A DNA stretch of 64,000 nt from an uncultured Neglectibacter sp. (GTDB lineage Bacteria > Bacillota > Clostridia > Oscillospirales > Acutalibacteraceae). How positions within the stretch are numbered: position 1 is the stretch's first letter; the number at the start of each line of letters is the position of its first letter. Location of the stretch: the NCBI GenBank assembly GCA_904419785.1, contig CAJFSY010000006.1, positions 62,001-126,000 of the forward strand. The letters are read 5' to 3'. The notes under the pieces were generated by a model. It saw nothing but the letters and a program-made list of their open reading frames with translations. It searched no databases and was not told the origin of the DNA. Shown here piece after piece: positions 42,720 to 50,443 of this stretch. A program made the translations under genes and the position numbers.

Positions 42720-43490
42720 TCACTTGGCCGGACTTTTGCCCTTACGCTCCGGGTTGTCCCGGTAATCCCCATAAATGGCTTCTATCTCTTCTGTGGGGGA
42801 ACCGTCCGGCCCTTCCAGCAGCAGAACAGGTTCCACCACCATGCCCGGTTTCCCTCCCCGGCGGCATTCCATCAAAAACAGGAATGGCTCTTTACCGGGA
42901 CGCTGTTGGACAAGCCGCAACCGTTTCGGCTCCAGCGCCGCCTTGTGGAACACCTCCACAGCTTCCGCCAGCCGGTTGGGACGCAGGCACACGCAGAGCT
43001 TCCCGCCAAAGCGCAGCGCGTAACGGGCGGCTGCCGCTAAGTCATCCAAAGTGAAGCTATCGCCCAGCCGGGCAGTGCGGCGGGCCTCCTCCGGGCTGGG
43101 GATGCCCGCTCCCGGCGCGGTATAAGGCGGGTTGCAGGCGATGCCATCCAAAGAGCCCGCCGGGAAATAGTCCGGCAGGTTCCGGGCGTCCCCTTGGATG
43201 ATGGAGACCTCCCCGGCAAAGCCGTTCTCTTCCACTGAACGCTTGGCCTGCTCCGCGGCTTGTTCCCGCAATTCCACGCCGGTGATCTTTCCCCCGCTGG
43301 CCCGGGCCCGCCACAACAAAGGGATCACCCCGCAGCCAGTGCCCAGGTCGGCCCATGCTTCTCCGGGCTTGGGGCGGGAAAAGTGGGCCAAGAGCACCGC
43401 GTCGGTGCCAAAACCGTGTTCCCGGCTTACCAGCACCTTGGCCCCGCCCCACAGGGGTTCCCACCGGGTATTTTTCAGCTGTTCCTCCAT
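42720..43490 (-). CDS. tRNA1(Val) (adenine-N6)-methyltransferase family protein (TrmN6/YfiC-like)
   Basis: Class I SAM methyltransferase, 256 residues. HGFGTDAVLLAHF near the N-terminus is typical of the YfiC group. Motif I is DLGTGCGVIPLL (48-59) and the catalytic NPPY is at 120-123. The ATG at 43490 has GAGGAGG upstream; a TTG six codons earlier opens a longer frame without support. It pairs with rsmI. Confidence 0.9.
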   Translation of the reverse strand: MEEQLKNTRWEPLWGGAKVLVSREHGFGTDAVLLAHFSRPKPGEAWADLGTGCGVIPLLWRARASGGKITGVELREQAAEQAKRSVEENGFAGEVSIIQGDARNLPDYFPAGSLDGIACNPPYTAPGAGIPSPEEARRTARLGDSFTLDDLAAAARYALRFGGKLCVCLRPNRLAEAVEVFHKAALEPKRLRLVQQRPGKEPFLFLMECRRGGKPGMVVEPVLLLEGPDGSPTEEIEAIYGDYRDNPERKGKSPAK

Positions 43491-43506
43491 AATGCCCTCC
43501 TCAGGC

Positions 43507-43548
43507 AAAAAAGAAGAGCCCGCAGGGGGAAAAGCCCCCGCCGGGCTC
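43507..43548 (-). terminator. Terminator after the ferredoxin gene
   Basis: GAGCCC...GGGCTC with an inner GGGGG/CCCCC stem, followed on the minus strand by TTCTTTTTT. Confidence 0.88.
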
Positions 43549-43578
43549 CGCTTTTTCTGAAATTTTCAGACCCGAAAC

Positions 43579-43749
43579 TTAGCCCTCCTGAGGAGCGCCA
43601 ACGGGGCAAGTGCCGGCGCAAGCGCCGCAATCAATGCAGGTATCGGGGTCGATCACATATTTGCCGTCGCCCTCGGAGATAGCTCCAACGGGGCAATCGC
43701 TGGCGCAAGCGCCGCAGGCAATACATTCATCGCTGATAACGTAGGGCAT
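43579..43749 (-). CDS. 2[4Fe-4S] ferredoxin
   Basis: A 56-residue clostridial-type electron carrier. It starts MPYVISDECIACGACASDCP and carries two CxxCxxCxxxCP motifs (cysteines at about 9, 12, 15, 19 and 38, 41, 44, 48). Length and symmetry match the classical 2[4Fe-4S] ferredoxin, likely redox partner of hydrogenase and pyruvate:ferredoxin oxidoreductase. ATG with AGGAGGTG upstream, its own promoter at 43781-43808 and its own terminator, so it is an independent unit. Confidence 0.96.
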   Translation of the reverse strand: MPYVISDECIACGACASDCPVGAISEGDGKYVIDPDTCIDCGACAGTCPVGAPQEG

Positions 43750-43780
43750 GAGGAACACCTCCTGTTAGATTTTCAAGTTC

Positions 43781-43808
43781 ATTTTAACACATTTTATCAA
43801 AAATGCAA
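43781..43808 (-). promoter_or_regulatory. Promoter of the ferredoxin gene
   Basis: On the minus strand TTGCAT (43808-43803), 16-bp spacer, TAAAAT (43786-43781). Confidence 0.65.
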
Positions 43809-43853
43809 TCCTTTTTTCTTTTTCCACTGGAATTCCCATGGAAAACCTTTCCC

Positions 43854-44723
43854 TTAAGTCTCTTCCAGCTTTTTCAGTTCTTCCAGCTCCTTGCGGTCCA
43901 CTTTGATCTTTCCATCCCGCAGCACTTTGATATCGCTTACCTTGAACACCTTGGGCGCGCCCTCGGGGTCCTTGTCCAAACGCACGGTGAGCTTTCGGGT
44001 GAGCAGGTTCTGCTCGATGACCACGCCTTTTCCGTCCGGCGTAGACACCAAAGCCCCCACTTTGGGCGTGGTGCGCAGCAAGTCCTGATAGGCTTCCTGC
44101 TCATATTTCAGGCAGCACATCAGCCGTCCGCAGGCCCCGGAGATCTTTACCGGGTTCAAAGACAAGCCCTGCTCCTTGGCCATTTTAATGGAAACGGGGG
44201 TGAACCCCCCCAAAAAAGAGCCGCAGCAGAAGGGCCTTCCGCAAATGCCCATGCCGCCCAGCATCTTGGCCTCGTCCCGCACGCCGATCTGCCGCAGCTC
44301 AATGCGGGTGCGGAACATGCCCGCCAAGTCCTTTACCAGTTCCCGGAAATCCACCCGGCCGTCGGCTGTGAAATAAAACAGGATCTTACTGTTGTCAAAG
44401 GTGTATTCCACATCCACCAGCTTCATTTCCAGGCCCCGCTCGGCGATCTTCTTTTCGCAGGCCTTGAAAGCGCTTTTCTCCTTTTTGCGGTTTTCCTCCA
44501 CTTTGTGAAGGTCCTCTTGGGTGGCCTGGCGCACCAGTTTCCGCAGAGGCTGCACGATAGACTCGTCGCTGACTTCCCGGTTTTCCATGGCTACTTCGCC
44601 GCATTCCAGACCCCGGGCGGTCTCTACAATGGCCATCACGCCTTTTTCCAACTGTTCCCCCTGAGGGTCGAAATAATACACTTTTCCTGTATTTTTAAAA
44701 CGCACGCCGATGACTTCCGCCAC
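43854..44723 (-). CDS. ricT: RicT (YaaT), PSP1-domain regulator of the Ric complex
   Basis: Iron-sulfur protein of the RicA/F/T complex, which in Bacillus promotes RNase Y-dependent mRNA maturation and sporulation. 289 residues. The PSP1 signature has cysteines C161, C166, C167 (GICGRPFCC) and C198, C203, C204 (GACGRLMCCLKYE). The GTG at 44723 is chosen because GGAGG lies 7 nt upstream; ATGs two and six codons earlier are too close to the site or lack one. Order darA-holB-ricT matches yaaQ-holB-yaaT in Bacillus. Confidence 0.94.
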   Translation of the reverse strand: MAEVIGVRFKNTGKVYYFDPQGEQLEKGVMAIVETARGLECGEVAMENREVSDESIVQPLRKLVRQATQEDLHKVEENRKKEKSAFKACEKKIAERGLEMKLVDVEYTFDNSKILFYFTADGRVDFRELVKDLAGMFRTRIELRQIGVRDEAKMLGGMGICGRPFCCGSFLGGFTPVSIKMAKEQGLSLNPVKISGACGRLMCCLKYEQEAYQDLLRTTPKVGALVSTPDGKGVVIEQNLLTRKLTVRLDKDPEGAPKVFKVSDIKVLRDGKIKVDRKELEELKKLEET

Positions 44724-44789
44724 GCGCATTCCTCCTTTCAAGCCGGGTACCCATCCGGAAGCCCCGGCGTTCTATCCGTCCCGTGCCGT

Positions 44790-45773
44790 TTACCTTCCCA
44801 CAGCTTCCCGCAGACGGACGCAAAAATCCGTTACCAAAAGGGCCATATTGGCGTTGCGGTCCAGCTTCTGGCGGAACTCTTCCACCAGGGGCGGCAGCAG
44901 CGCCAAGCGTTTCATGGGCAAGTCACCCAAACTGTCCGCCAGTTCCGGGGCGCCCCCCAGCACTGTATTCCCGCCGGCGCGAAGCACAAACCCATCCCGG
45001 AAAACCCCACCCAGCCGGGTGAGCACTTCCCGGAACAGGTCACGATCCTTCTGCAAAGGAGCCGCCGCCAGCAGCAGGCTGTGCTCCCCAGGCTCCAGCA
45101 GACCTTGAACCATGGCCACGGCAATAGAAAACGCCTTGGCCTCTTCCCCGCCCGCAAGCTCCTGAAGCATCCGGCCGATATTCCCACCGCAAAGGGAAGC
45201 CAGTTCCCTGGCCCGTTGTGCCGGGATGTTCTCCCGGTCTGCCACATAGGCGGCGGCTTCTTCCTGGGAGGGCGGCTGCAAGAGAAAGCTCTGCACCCGG
45301 CTGCGGATGGTGGGCAGAAGCTGCTCTGCAGACTGGCACACCAAAATGAAAACACCGTGGGCAGGGGGCTCCTCGATGAGCTTGAGCAGCTTATTCTGGG
45401 CCGGTTCCAGGGTGCGGCTGCCCAAAAACAGCAAATAAACGCTCACATCAGCCTCTTCCGGAGCCCGGTAAGCGTCGGAGGTGATCTCTTTTACCTGGTC
45501 AACAGTAAGGGAGCGGGTCGCCCCGCTCCCTTCCACCACCCGGATATCGGGGTGTGAACCGGCTTTCGCCCGCACACAGGCAGGGCATACCCCACAGGGA
45601 GCGTGGTCCTTATCACGGCAGACAAGGGCTTGGGCCGTCAGCTTTGCAAAGGTGCGCTTGCCGCAGCCCGGTTCCCCCTGAAACAGCAGGGCATGGGGAA
45701 AACGCCCCGCGGCAAAGGCGGCTGAAAGAGCCTCCTTGACGGGAGCGTTGCCCAAAAAACCAGGAAATTCCAT
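44790..45773 (-). CDS. holB: DNA polymerase III delta' subunit
   Basis: Clamp-loader subunit, 327 residues. A P-loop-like GEPGCGKRTF lies near residue 35, a zinc-binding cysteine cluster (CRDKDHAPCGVCPACVRAKA) near 52-71, and KLIEEPPAHGVFIL, family-typical, follows. The zinc ribbon also occurs in DnaX, but length, the weak P-loop and context with darA and ricT point to HolB. Its ATG overlaps the darA stop by one nucleotide (TGATG). Confidence 0.93.
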   Translation of the reverse strand: MEFPGFLGNAPVKEALSAAFAAGRFPHALLFQGEPGCGKRTFAKLTAQALVCRDKDHAPCGVCPACVRAKAGSHPDIRVVEGSGATRSLTVDQVKEITSDAYRAPEEADVSVYLLFLGSRTLEPAQNKLLKLIEEPPAHGVFILVCQSAEQLLPTIRSRVQSFLLQPPSQEEAAAYVADRENIPAQRARELASLCGGNIGRMLQELAGGEEAKAFSIAVAMVQGLLEPGEHSLLLAAAPLQKDRDLFREVLTRLGGVFRDGFVLRAGGNTVLGGAPELADSLGDLPMKRLALLPPLVEEFRQKLDRNANMALLVTDFCVRLREAVGR

Positions 45774-46096
45774 CAGACTTTCTCAAAGCGGTCCACGTTC
45801 AAAACGAAGATGGTGGAACCGCCCACGGTGACTTCCACGGGGAAGGAGGAATACATGCCCACTTCCATGGTGGAGGTGCTGGGAACGATCTGGGTGCGGC
45901 GGCTGGAATATTTGGAGATGATGCCGATCACGTCATCCACCTTGTCATCTTCCACACCGGAGATGAACGTGGTGTTGCCGGCCATCAAAAAGCCGCCGGT
46001 AGTAGCCAGTTTTGTCACGGAAAAACCTTCGCGGGTCAATGCGGAGGAAACCGCGCCGCTGTCGTCATTGCTCACGATTGCAAGGATCAGTTTCAT
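45773..46096 (-). CDS. darA: Cyclic-di-AMP receptor DarA (PstA/YaaQ)
   Basis: PII-like trimeric protein that binds c-di-AMP. 107 residues. KLILAIVSNDDSGAVSSALT, EGFSVTKLATTGGFLMAGNT, TTFISGVEDDKVDDVIGII and the C-terminal GGSTIFVLNVDRFEKV match the family; the long B-loop lies near 68-88. ATG with AAAGG about 10 nt upstream. It is the first gene of darA-holB-ricT. Its presence implies c-di-AMP signalling in this organism. Confidence 0.95.
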   Translation of the reverse strand: MKLILAIVSNDDSGAVSSALTREGFSVTKLATTGGFLMAGNTTFISGVEDDKVDDVIGIISKYSSRRTQIVPSTSTMEVGMYSSFPVEVTVGGSTIFVLNVDRFEKV

Positions 46097-46198
46097 AAAA
46101 TATCATGCCTTTCCCGGCCGATAGGGCCAGCGCCCTTTGCCCGGCCGATTGAAAATCTGCCCGATGGGGGAAGTTACTAGGGCTATTCTACCATTAAT

Positions 46199-47494
46199 CT
46201 AAAAAAAATACCAGTTCTTTTCAGAAAAATTATAACAGCTTTTCTTTCCCAGCAATTCTTTGCGCAGACAAAACAGGGCAAACAGGTTGGGCAGCGCCAT
46301 CAGGCCGTTCATAGCGTCCCCAAGCTGGAACACGGCCCCCAGCGGCAGAAAACATCCCAGCGCGGCCGCGGCTGCCGCTGCCAGGGCATAGATGTTTTTC
46401 CCCCTGCCTTTGGTCAGATAGAACAGCCCTTCCCGGCCATAACAGCACCAGGCTATCAACGTGGCCACGGCGAACAGCGCCGTACACAGGGGGACCACTT
46501 TCCCGCCCCAGGGCCCCAGGGCGCTTTCATAAGCGTAAAAGGTGAGCTGGGCCCCTTCCAGCATAGGCGAGCGGCAGCAAAGGATACACAGGCCCGTCAC
46601 CGTGCACATAAGTATCGTATCCGCGAACACCTGGAATATGCCCAGGCATCCTATCTCTTCCGGGGTGCGGCCTTTTACGTCCTCATAGGCAAACGCCGAG
46701 CTTCCCAACCCGGCCTCGTTGGTGAACACTCCCCGGGAGACCCCTGTGCGCAGGGCCAGGAACGCTCCCGCGGCGCCGCCGGCCCCCGCCCGAAAAGAAA
46801 AGGCTCCTTGAAAAATGCTGTCAACGGCCCGGGGAAGATTCTCCCGGAACACCCAAAGCACGCCCAGGGACGCCCCAAAAAACAGCAGGGTCATAAACGG
46901 CACCAGCCGTTCCGTGATCTTCACTCCGAAAGCCAGGCCTCCCCGGGCCACAAAAAACACCAGCACACCCATAGCCGCCGCCCCAATCCACACGGGCAGG
47001 CCAAAACTTTCCAAAGCGGCGCTGGCAGCGTTGGTCTGGATCATATTGCCCATCCCCAGGGACGACAGACAGCATCCCCCGGCATAGACTGCGGCAAGGG
47101 GCTTTCCCCACTTCCCCGCCCGGCGGATGTACCCCAAAGCGCCGGGGGCGTCCCGATGTCTGGCGGCAAGATAGTTTTCCGCATAGATGGTCATCATCCC
47201 CAGCAAGGCAGAGACCCACATCCAAAACAGGGCGCCGGGCCCGCCTACGGTGATGGCCGCCGCCACCCCCACGATGTTTCCCGTGCCGATGGACCCGGCC
47301 AGCGCCGCGGTCAGGGCTTGGAAAGAGGAAATCCCTCCCCGCTCCCCTTTGGAGCTGCCCAGGGCGGCTTTCATCCACCGGCCCAGGCACCGTATCTGAT
47401 AAAAACCCGTGGCCCAGGTAAAATAAGACCCAGCGGCCAAGATCAACAGGAGCACATGCCAGCCCCACAACAGCCGGGACAAAACCTCAAGCAT
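46199..47494 (-). CDS. Alanine/glycine:cation symporter (AGCS family)
   Basis: Na+- or H+-coupled importer of alanine or glycine. 431 residues, about 10 membrane segments. The family signature GGISSFQALTAALAGSIGTG followed by NIVGVAAAITVGGPGA is intact near 53-90; GVFTNEAGLGSSAFAYEDVK is the second conserved block. It is slightly shorter than many AGCS proteins. The final dozen codons are unusually AT-rich and end in eight T residues before the stop, so the true 3' end may have drifted. The ATG overlaps the preceding gene by 8 nt. Confidence 0.92.
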   Translation of the reverse strand: MLEVLSRLLWGWHVLLLILAAGSYFTWATGFYQIRCLGRWMKAALGSSKGERGGISSFQALTAALAGSIGTGNIVGVAAAITVGGPGALFWMWVSALLGMMTIYAENYLAARHRDAPGALGYIRRAGKWGKPLAAVYAGGCCLSSLGMGNMIQTNAASAALESFGLPVWIGAAAMGVLVFFVARGGLAFGVKITERLVPFMTLLFFGASLGVLWVFRENLPRAVDSIFQGAFSFRAGAGGAAGAFLALRTGVSRGVFTNEAGLGSSAFAYEDVKGRTPEEIGCLGIFQVFADTILMCTVTGLCILCCRSPMLEGAQLTFYAYESALGPWGGKVVPLCTALFAVATLIAWCCYGREGLFYLTKGRGKNIYALAAAAAAALGCFLPLGAVFQLGDAMNGLMALPNLFALFCLRKELLGKKSCYNFSEKNWYFF

Positions 47495-47999
47495 GATAGA
47501 GGTTCCCTTTCACCGCCTGGATGATGCCTTGAGCCAGGGCTTTTCCCGCCGCTCCGGTATTCCTGGCCAGCCAGGCCTCATCCTGGGGATTGTCCCGGTA
47601 CAGCAGCCTTACGAGCACCGCCGGTCCTGGGATATCCTCCAGTTCCGGGATATTCTCTTCTTCCTTCAAAGCCAAAAATTCCGGCTGGGGATAGATTTTT
47701 TCCAAATGATGGGCCAGCGCTTCCCCTGCCTGCTTGGATTTTGCCCGTCCTTTTTGGCAAAAGACCACCGGCCCTTTCTTTTGGCCTTCCAGTTCCAAAG
47801 GCGCCACCTGTGAGCCAAGAACCAAATACAGCTCCCCAGGCTGGGAACGCGCCCCGCCTCCCCAAGACAGTGTGATCCCTTCTCCGGCCAGATGAGCCGC
47901 CAGGGCCCCGGCTACCTGGCCCATCCAGTAAGCTTCGTCGCCGCCGTTGGGGTAGAGGGCCTCGGCCGGGCCTGTCAACGTCAAGCAAATGGTCGGCAT
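47487..47999 (-). CDS. Degenerate N-acetylmuramoyl-L-alanine amidase-like protein
   Basis: 170 residues without signal peptide. The layout resembles the short Clostridia amidase_3-like proteins: GGDEAYWMGQVAGALAAHL (Glu22 kept) and GPAVLVRLLYRDNPQDEAWL near 125-144. In active relatives the second block has Glu before the HDN motif; here that place is Arg131 and the His is Arg. The central His-containing strand is replaced by LYLVLGSQVA (58-67). It is therefore likely inactive, perhaps a binding or regulatory relative. ATG at 47999 with AAAGGAG upstream; it overlaps the symporter start. Similarity was judged by eye. Confidence 0.6.
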   Translation of the reverse strand: MPTICLTLTGPAEALYPNGGDEAYWMGQVAGALAAHLAGEGITLSWGGGARSQPGELYLVLGSQVAPLELEGQKKGPVVFCQKGRAKSKQAGEALAHHLEKIYPQPEFLALKEEENIPELEDIPGPAVLVRLLYRDNPQDEAWLARNTGAAGKALAQGIIQAVKGNLYHA

Positions 48000-48117
48000 A
48001 GCAGCTTGCTCCTTTCTCTGGGACGGCTGTTTCCCGTCCCCATGGTGTACCATTGATACAGTATAGTCAACGGCAAGGGCTTTCATGCCCGAGAAAAGAG
48101 CTGCCTGGCAAAAGTTT

Positions 48118-48552
48118 TTATTTTCTCTGGCCCTTTTTATACCGGCCTAAAGCGTCGTCGTAGACCCGGTGCCGCAGGCGGAACCCCACCTCAAAAATCA
48201 GGGAAACGATAAGGTACCCGCCCAAAAAGAAGCCTAAGAACACCAGCCAGTTTTCCACCTGGCCCACTGGGAACCACTGAAAAGCCACGGCACAAACAGC
48301 CACTATGGGCAAAAGCAGCACAACGAAGGCCACCATTCTCCACAGGTAGGACAGGCGTTTGACCACATTCCCGGAAAAGAACACATACTGCAGCACCGTG
48401 GCCGCCAAACAGATCAGCAGGATTTCATACACCGCTGCCCGGCGCATGGTCTCCTTGGGAAAATCGAAAGCTGTAAACACCAGGATGCCCGCTGTAAACG
48501 ACACGCACAGATTCGTCAGCACCTGGGGCAGGATTTGAACCAATTTTTTCAT
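48118..48552 (-). CDS. DUF3021 membrane protein
   Basis: 144 residues with four hydrophobic segments (about 10-28, 38-60, 70-92, 102-124) and a basic C-terminus. The four-helix DUF3021 pattern and position directly after a LytTR gene match the common LytTR-DUF3021 bicistron, in which the membrane protein is thought to restrain or sense for the regulator. ATG at 48552 with AAAGGAGG upstream; a TTG that overlaps the LytTR stop opens a longer, unsupported frame. Confidence 0.85.
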   Translation of the reverse strand: MKKLVQILPQVLTNLCVSFTAGILVFTAFDFPKETMRRAAVYEILLICLAATVLQYVFFSGNVVKRLSYLWRMVAFVVLLLPIVAVCAVAFQWFPVGQVENWLVFLGFFLGGYLIVSLIFEVGFRLRHRVYDDALGRYKKGQRK

Positions 48553-48578
48553 CGCTTGTTCCTCCTTTTCTCTTTTTA

Positions 48579-49016
48579 TCAAATGCCCAGCTTTTTTCGG
48601 ATTGTCGGGGCGTATTGCCGGGAAACCCCCACCACTTCCCCATTTTCCAGGGTAAGCCGCAAACGCCCCCCCAGATCGGGGCGGATGGATTGAACCCGCC
48701 CGAAATTGACGATCACAGATTTACTGGCCCGTATAAAATCCCAAGAGGCCAGCCGCTCCTCCAGCTCGTAAAGACGCAAAGGCGTTTCATACACTCCCTC
48801 GGCTGTATAGAAAAAGGTGCGTTTATCTACAGACTCGACATAAAATACCTCTCCGGCCTCCAAAAGGTATGTCTGGCCGTCCCGATCCCCAGTGAGGCGC
48901 TGGTCAAACGCCCGCAGTGCCGCCAGCATCCCCATCACTTGAGGCGTGGTTTCCTTGCATCGGATAATGACCTCAGTTTCTGTGAGAACAGGGTCCTCTT
49001 CCACAACGATCCTCAT
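48579..49016 (-). CDS. LytTR-family DNA-binding regulator
   Basis: 145 residues with no receiver domain. Residues 45-145 form the LytTR domain: LEAGEVFYVESVDKRTFFYT, LEERLASWDFIRASKSVIVN and LENGEVVGVSRQYAPTIRKK. Such stand-alone LytTR proteins usually autoregulate with the following membrane protein. ATG at 49016 with AAAGGAG upstream. Targets outside the pair are unknown. Confidence 0.9.
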   Translation of the reverse strand: MRIVVEEDPVLTETEVIIRCKETTPQVMGMLAALRAFDQRLTGDRDGQTYLLEAGEVFYVESVDKRTFFYTAEGVYETPLRLYELEERLASWDFIRASKSVIVNFGRVQSIRPDLGGRLRLTLENGEVVGVSRQYAPTIRKKLGI

Positions 49017-49116
49017 AGTATCGCTCCTTTCCGCAGCTGCGAGACCAGTATAGCAAACCGGATTTCCCCCCGCAAGGGGTGAAAAACCAAGTGGAAGGAA
49101 TGGGCCTCCAAGCTGT

Positions 49117-49159
49117 AAAAAAAGCGCCTGAACCCAACAAAGGGCCCAGACGCTTTTAA
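49117..49159 (-). terminator. Terminator after the hemolysin-III gene
   Basis: AAAGCGTCTGGGCCC pairs imperfectly with GGGTTCAGGCGCTTT, with a T-run on the minus strand. Confidence 0.82.
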
Positions 49160-49198
49160 CGCAGAGGGGCAATCATGCCCCCTTCCTTTCTCATGCGC

Positions 49199-49912
49199 TT
49201 ATTGCAGAATCCCCCACACGCTGACCGTATGGAACACGCTTCCGCCCAGCACGAACAGGTGGAACACCGAATGCATATAGGGCACTTTTTTCCCCACAGC
49301 ATAAAGCGCCGCTCCCACCGTATACAGGACGCCTCCCGCCAGCAGGCACCAAAAAACCATAGGGTCTACCGCCCGGTAAAAATCGCCCATGGCCAGCACC
49401 ACCACCCAGCCCATGGCCAGGTAACACGCCATGGAGATTTTTTTGAACCGCTCCACGCTGATGGCGTTCAAGACGACACCCACCACAGCCGCCGCCCAAA
49501 CTGCCCCGAACATCGCCCAGCCTTTCCAGTCTCCCAAGCACACCAGGGTAATGGGTGTGTACGTCCCGGCGATGAGCAGGAAGATGGTGCAGTGGTCCAG
49601 GGAGCGGAACACCACCTTCGCCCGGTTCAGCCCCAAGCCGTGGTACAAGGTGGACACTGTGTAGAGCATCACCATGGTGCCGCCATAGACCGCCGCGGAA
49701 ACTACACACAGCGGTGTCTTTTGGCAGGTCACCAGCAGGAACACCAGCGCCGCCACGGCGAACACCGCCGACACCCCATGGCTTATGGAAGAAAATATCT
49801 CTTCCCCCAACGTATACCGGGGCAGGCCCAAAAGCCGGCGTTTCTCCATGCGGAAAGCATTTTTCCGCTGCCGTCCGGCAAATACAGTTTCGCTCAACGC
49901 TGTGTATTCCAT
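49199..49912 (-). CDS. Hemolysin III family / PAQR membrane protein
   Basis: 237 residues, seven hydrophobic segments from about residue 40. Family motifs are EEIFSSISHGVSAVFAVAAL, STLYHGL (His), SLDHCTIFLLIAGTYTPITL (Asp, His) and the C-terminal HSVFHLFVLGGSVFH; these give the Ser/Asp/His zinc site of YqfA and adiponectin-receptor-like proteins. The ATG at 49912 has GAAGGGTGG upstream. Despite the name, haemolysis should not be assumed; a membrane-fluidity or lipid hydrolase role is more often proposed. Confidence 0.9.
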   Translation of the reverse strand: MEYTALSETVFAGRQRKNAFRMEKRRLLGLPRYTLGEEIFSSISHGVSAVFAVAALVFLLVTCQKTPLCVVSAAVYGGTMVMLYTVSTLYHGLGLNRAKVVFRSLDHCTIFLLIAGTYTPITLVCLGDWKGWAMFGAVWAAAVVGVVLNAISVERFKKISMACYLAMGWVVVLAMGDFYRAVDPMVFWCLLAGGVLYTVGAALYAVGKKVPYMHSVFHLFVLGGSVFHTVSVWGILQ

Positions 49913-50070
49913 AGATAAACCACCCTTCTAAATCTTAAATATCTCATTATATAGTTTTTAAAACTAGATGCAGTTATATTATAAACCTCATTAAATGAGA
50001 TTGCAAGGGAAACCCTTGCCCATTTCGAGAAAATATGTCCAAACATTTCTTACTTTCAAAAGAAACCTAG
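49913..50070 (-). promoter_or_regulatory. AT-rich promoter region of the hemolysin-III gene with two palindromes
   Basis: Two perfect palindromes, TAGTTTTTAAAACTA (49952-49966) and CTCATTAAATGAG (49987-49999), flank or overlap two TATAAT-like hexamers on the minus strand. A CTCATTA half-site recurs at 49943-49949, 44 bp (about four helical turns) from the second palindrome. This looks like a repressor operator, but no regulator is adjacent. Confidence 0.45.
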
Positions 50071-50099
50071 TTGACTTTTTCTATAGGTCATGATAGAGT
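50071..50099 (+). promoter_or_regulatory. Sigma-A promoter of the second ABC exporter leader
   Basis: TTGACT (50071-50076), 17-bp spacer, TAGAGT (50094-50099); start expected near 50106. Confidence 0.65.
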
Positions 50100-50105
50100 G
50101 AGGAT

Positions 50106-50443
50106 AACCGTCATTGCTAGGGCCCGCTGCCGTGAAGCGAGCCCTCCTCAAAAGCGGCTGTACGTTGCGGCGGCTTTTGACGAAATCAGGCTGGAACGCT
50201 GGGACATACTCCCGGCTTATTCGCTGTGCAGGGACGGCAGGCCTGATGGTCTGCCGTCCCTGTTTTTGCCTGAAGGCATTCGCGGCGGAATGTTCAAAAC
50301 AAAGGCAAGCCGTTCCGATTCGCGGTGCGGTCCGTTTTGGAAAAAGGGAAGAACCGCTTCCCTTCGGCCTGCCAAGTAAAACCAGCGCCTTTTCAAGGCC
50401 AACCATTTTTCTTTTGGGGGCATGGCCCCTTCTGAGGTGTATT
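50106..50443 (+). promoter_or_regulatory. Structured, attenuated leader of the second ABC exporter operon
   Basis: About 338 nt before the first gene. Hairpin 1 is 50119-50145 (AGGGC/GCCCT with inner CGCT/AGCG). Hairpin 2 is 50149-50179 (CAAAAGC/GCTTTTG). A strong intrinsic terminator follows at 50229-50267. No leader peptide with a good ribosome site was found before the terminator. I could not match it to a known riboswitch class. It resembles antitermination control, possibly drug-responsive. Confidence 0.5.
50229..50267 (+). terminator. Attenuator terminator in the ABC exporter leader
   Basis: Twelve-base perfect stem CAGGGACGGCAG/CTGCCGTCCCTG, extended by three inner pairs, followed by T5. 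It lies 177 bp before the start codon. Confidence 0.85.

Noticed and set aside
43803-45557. 584-codon plus-strand open frame across ricT and holB
   Set aside because: Runs antisense through two well-identified genes, with no start signal or recognised domain.
50114-50443. N-terminal extension of ABC subunit A (frame open for 110 extra codons)
   Set aside because: The extension crosses a strong terminator, is Cys/Arg-rich and unlike ABC N-termini; ATG at 50444 has a ribosome site.
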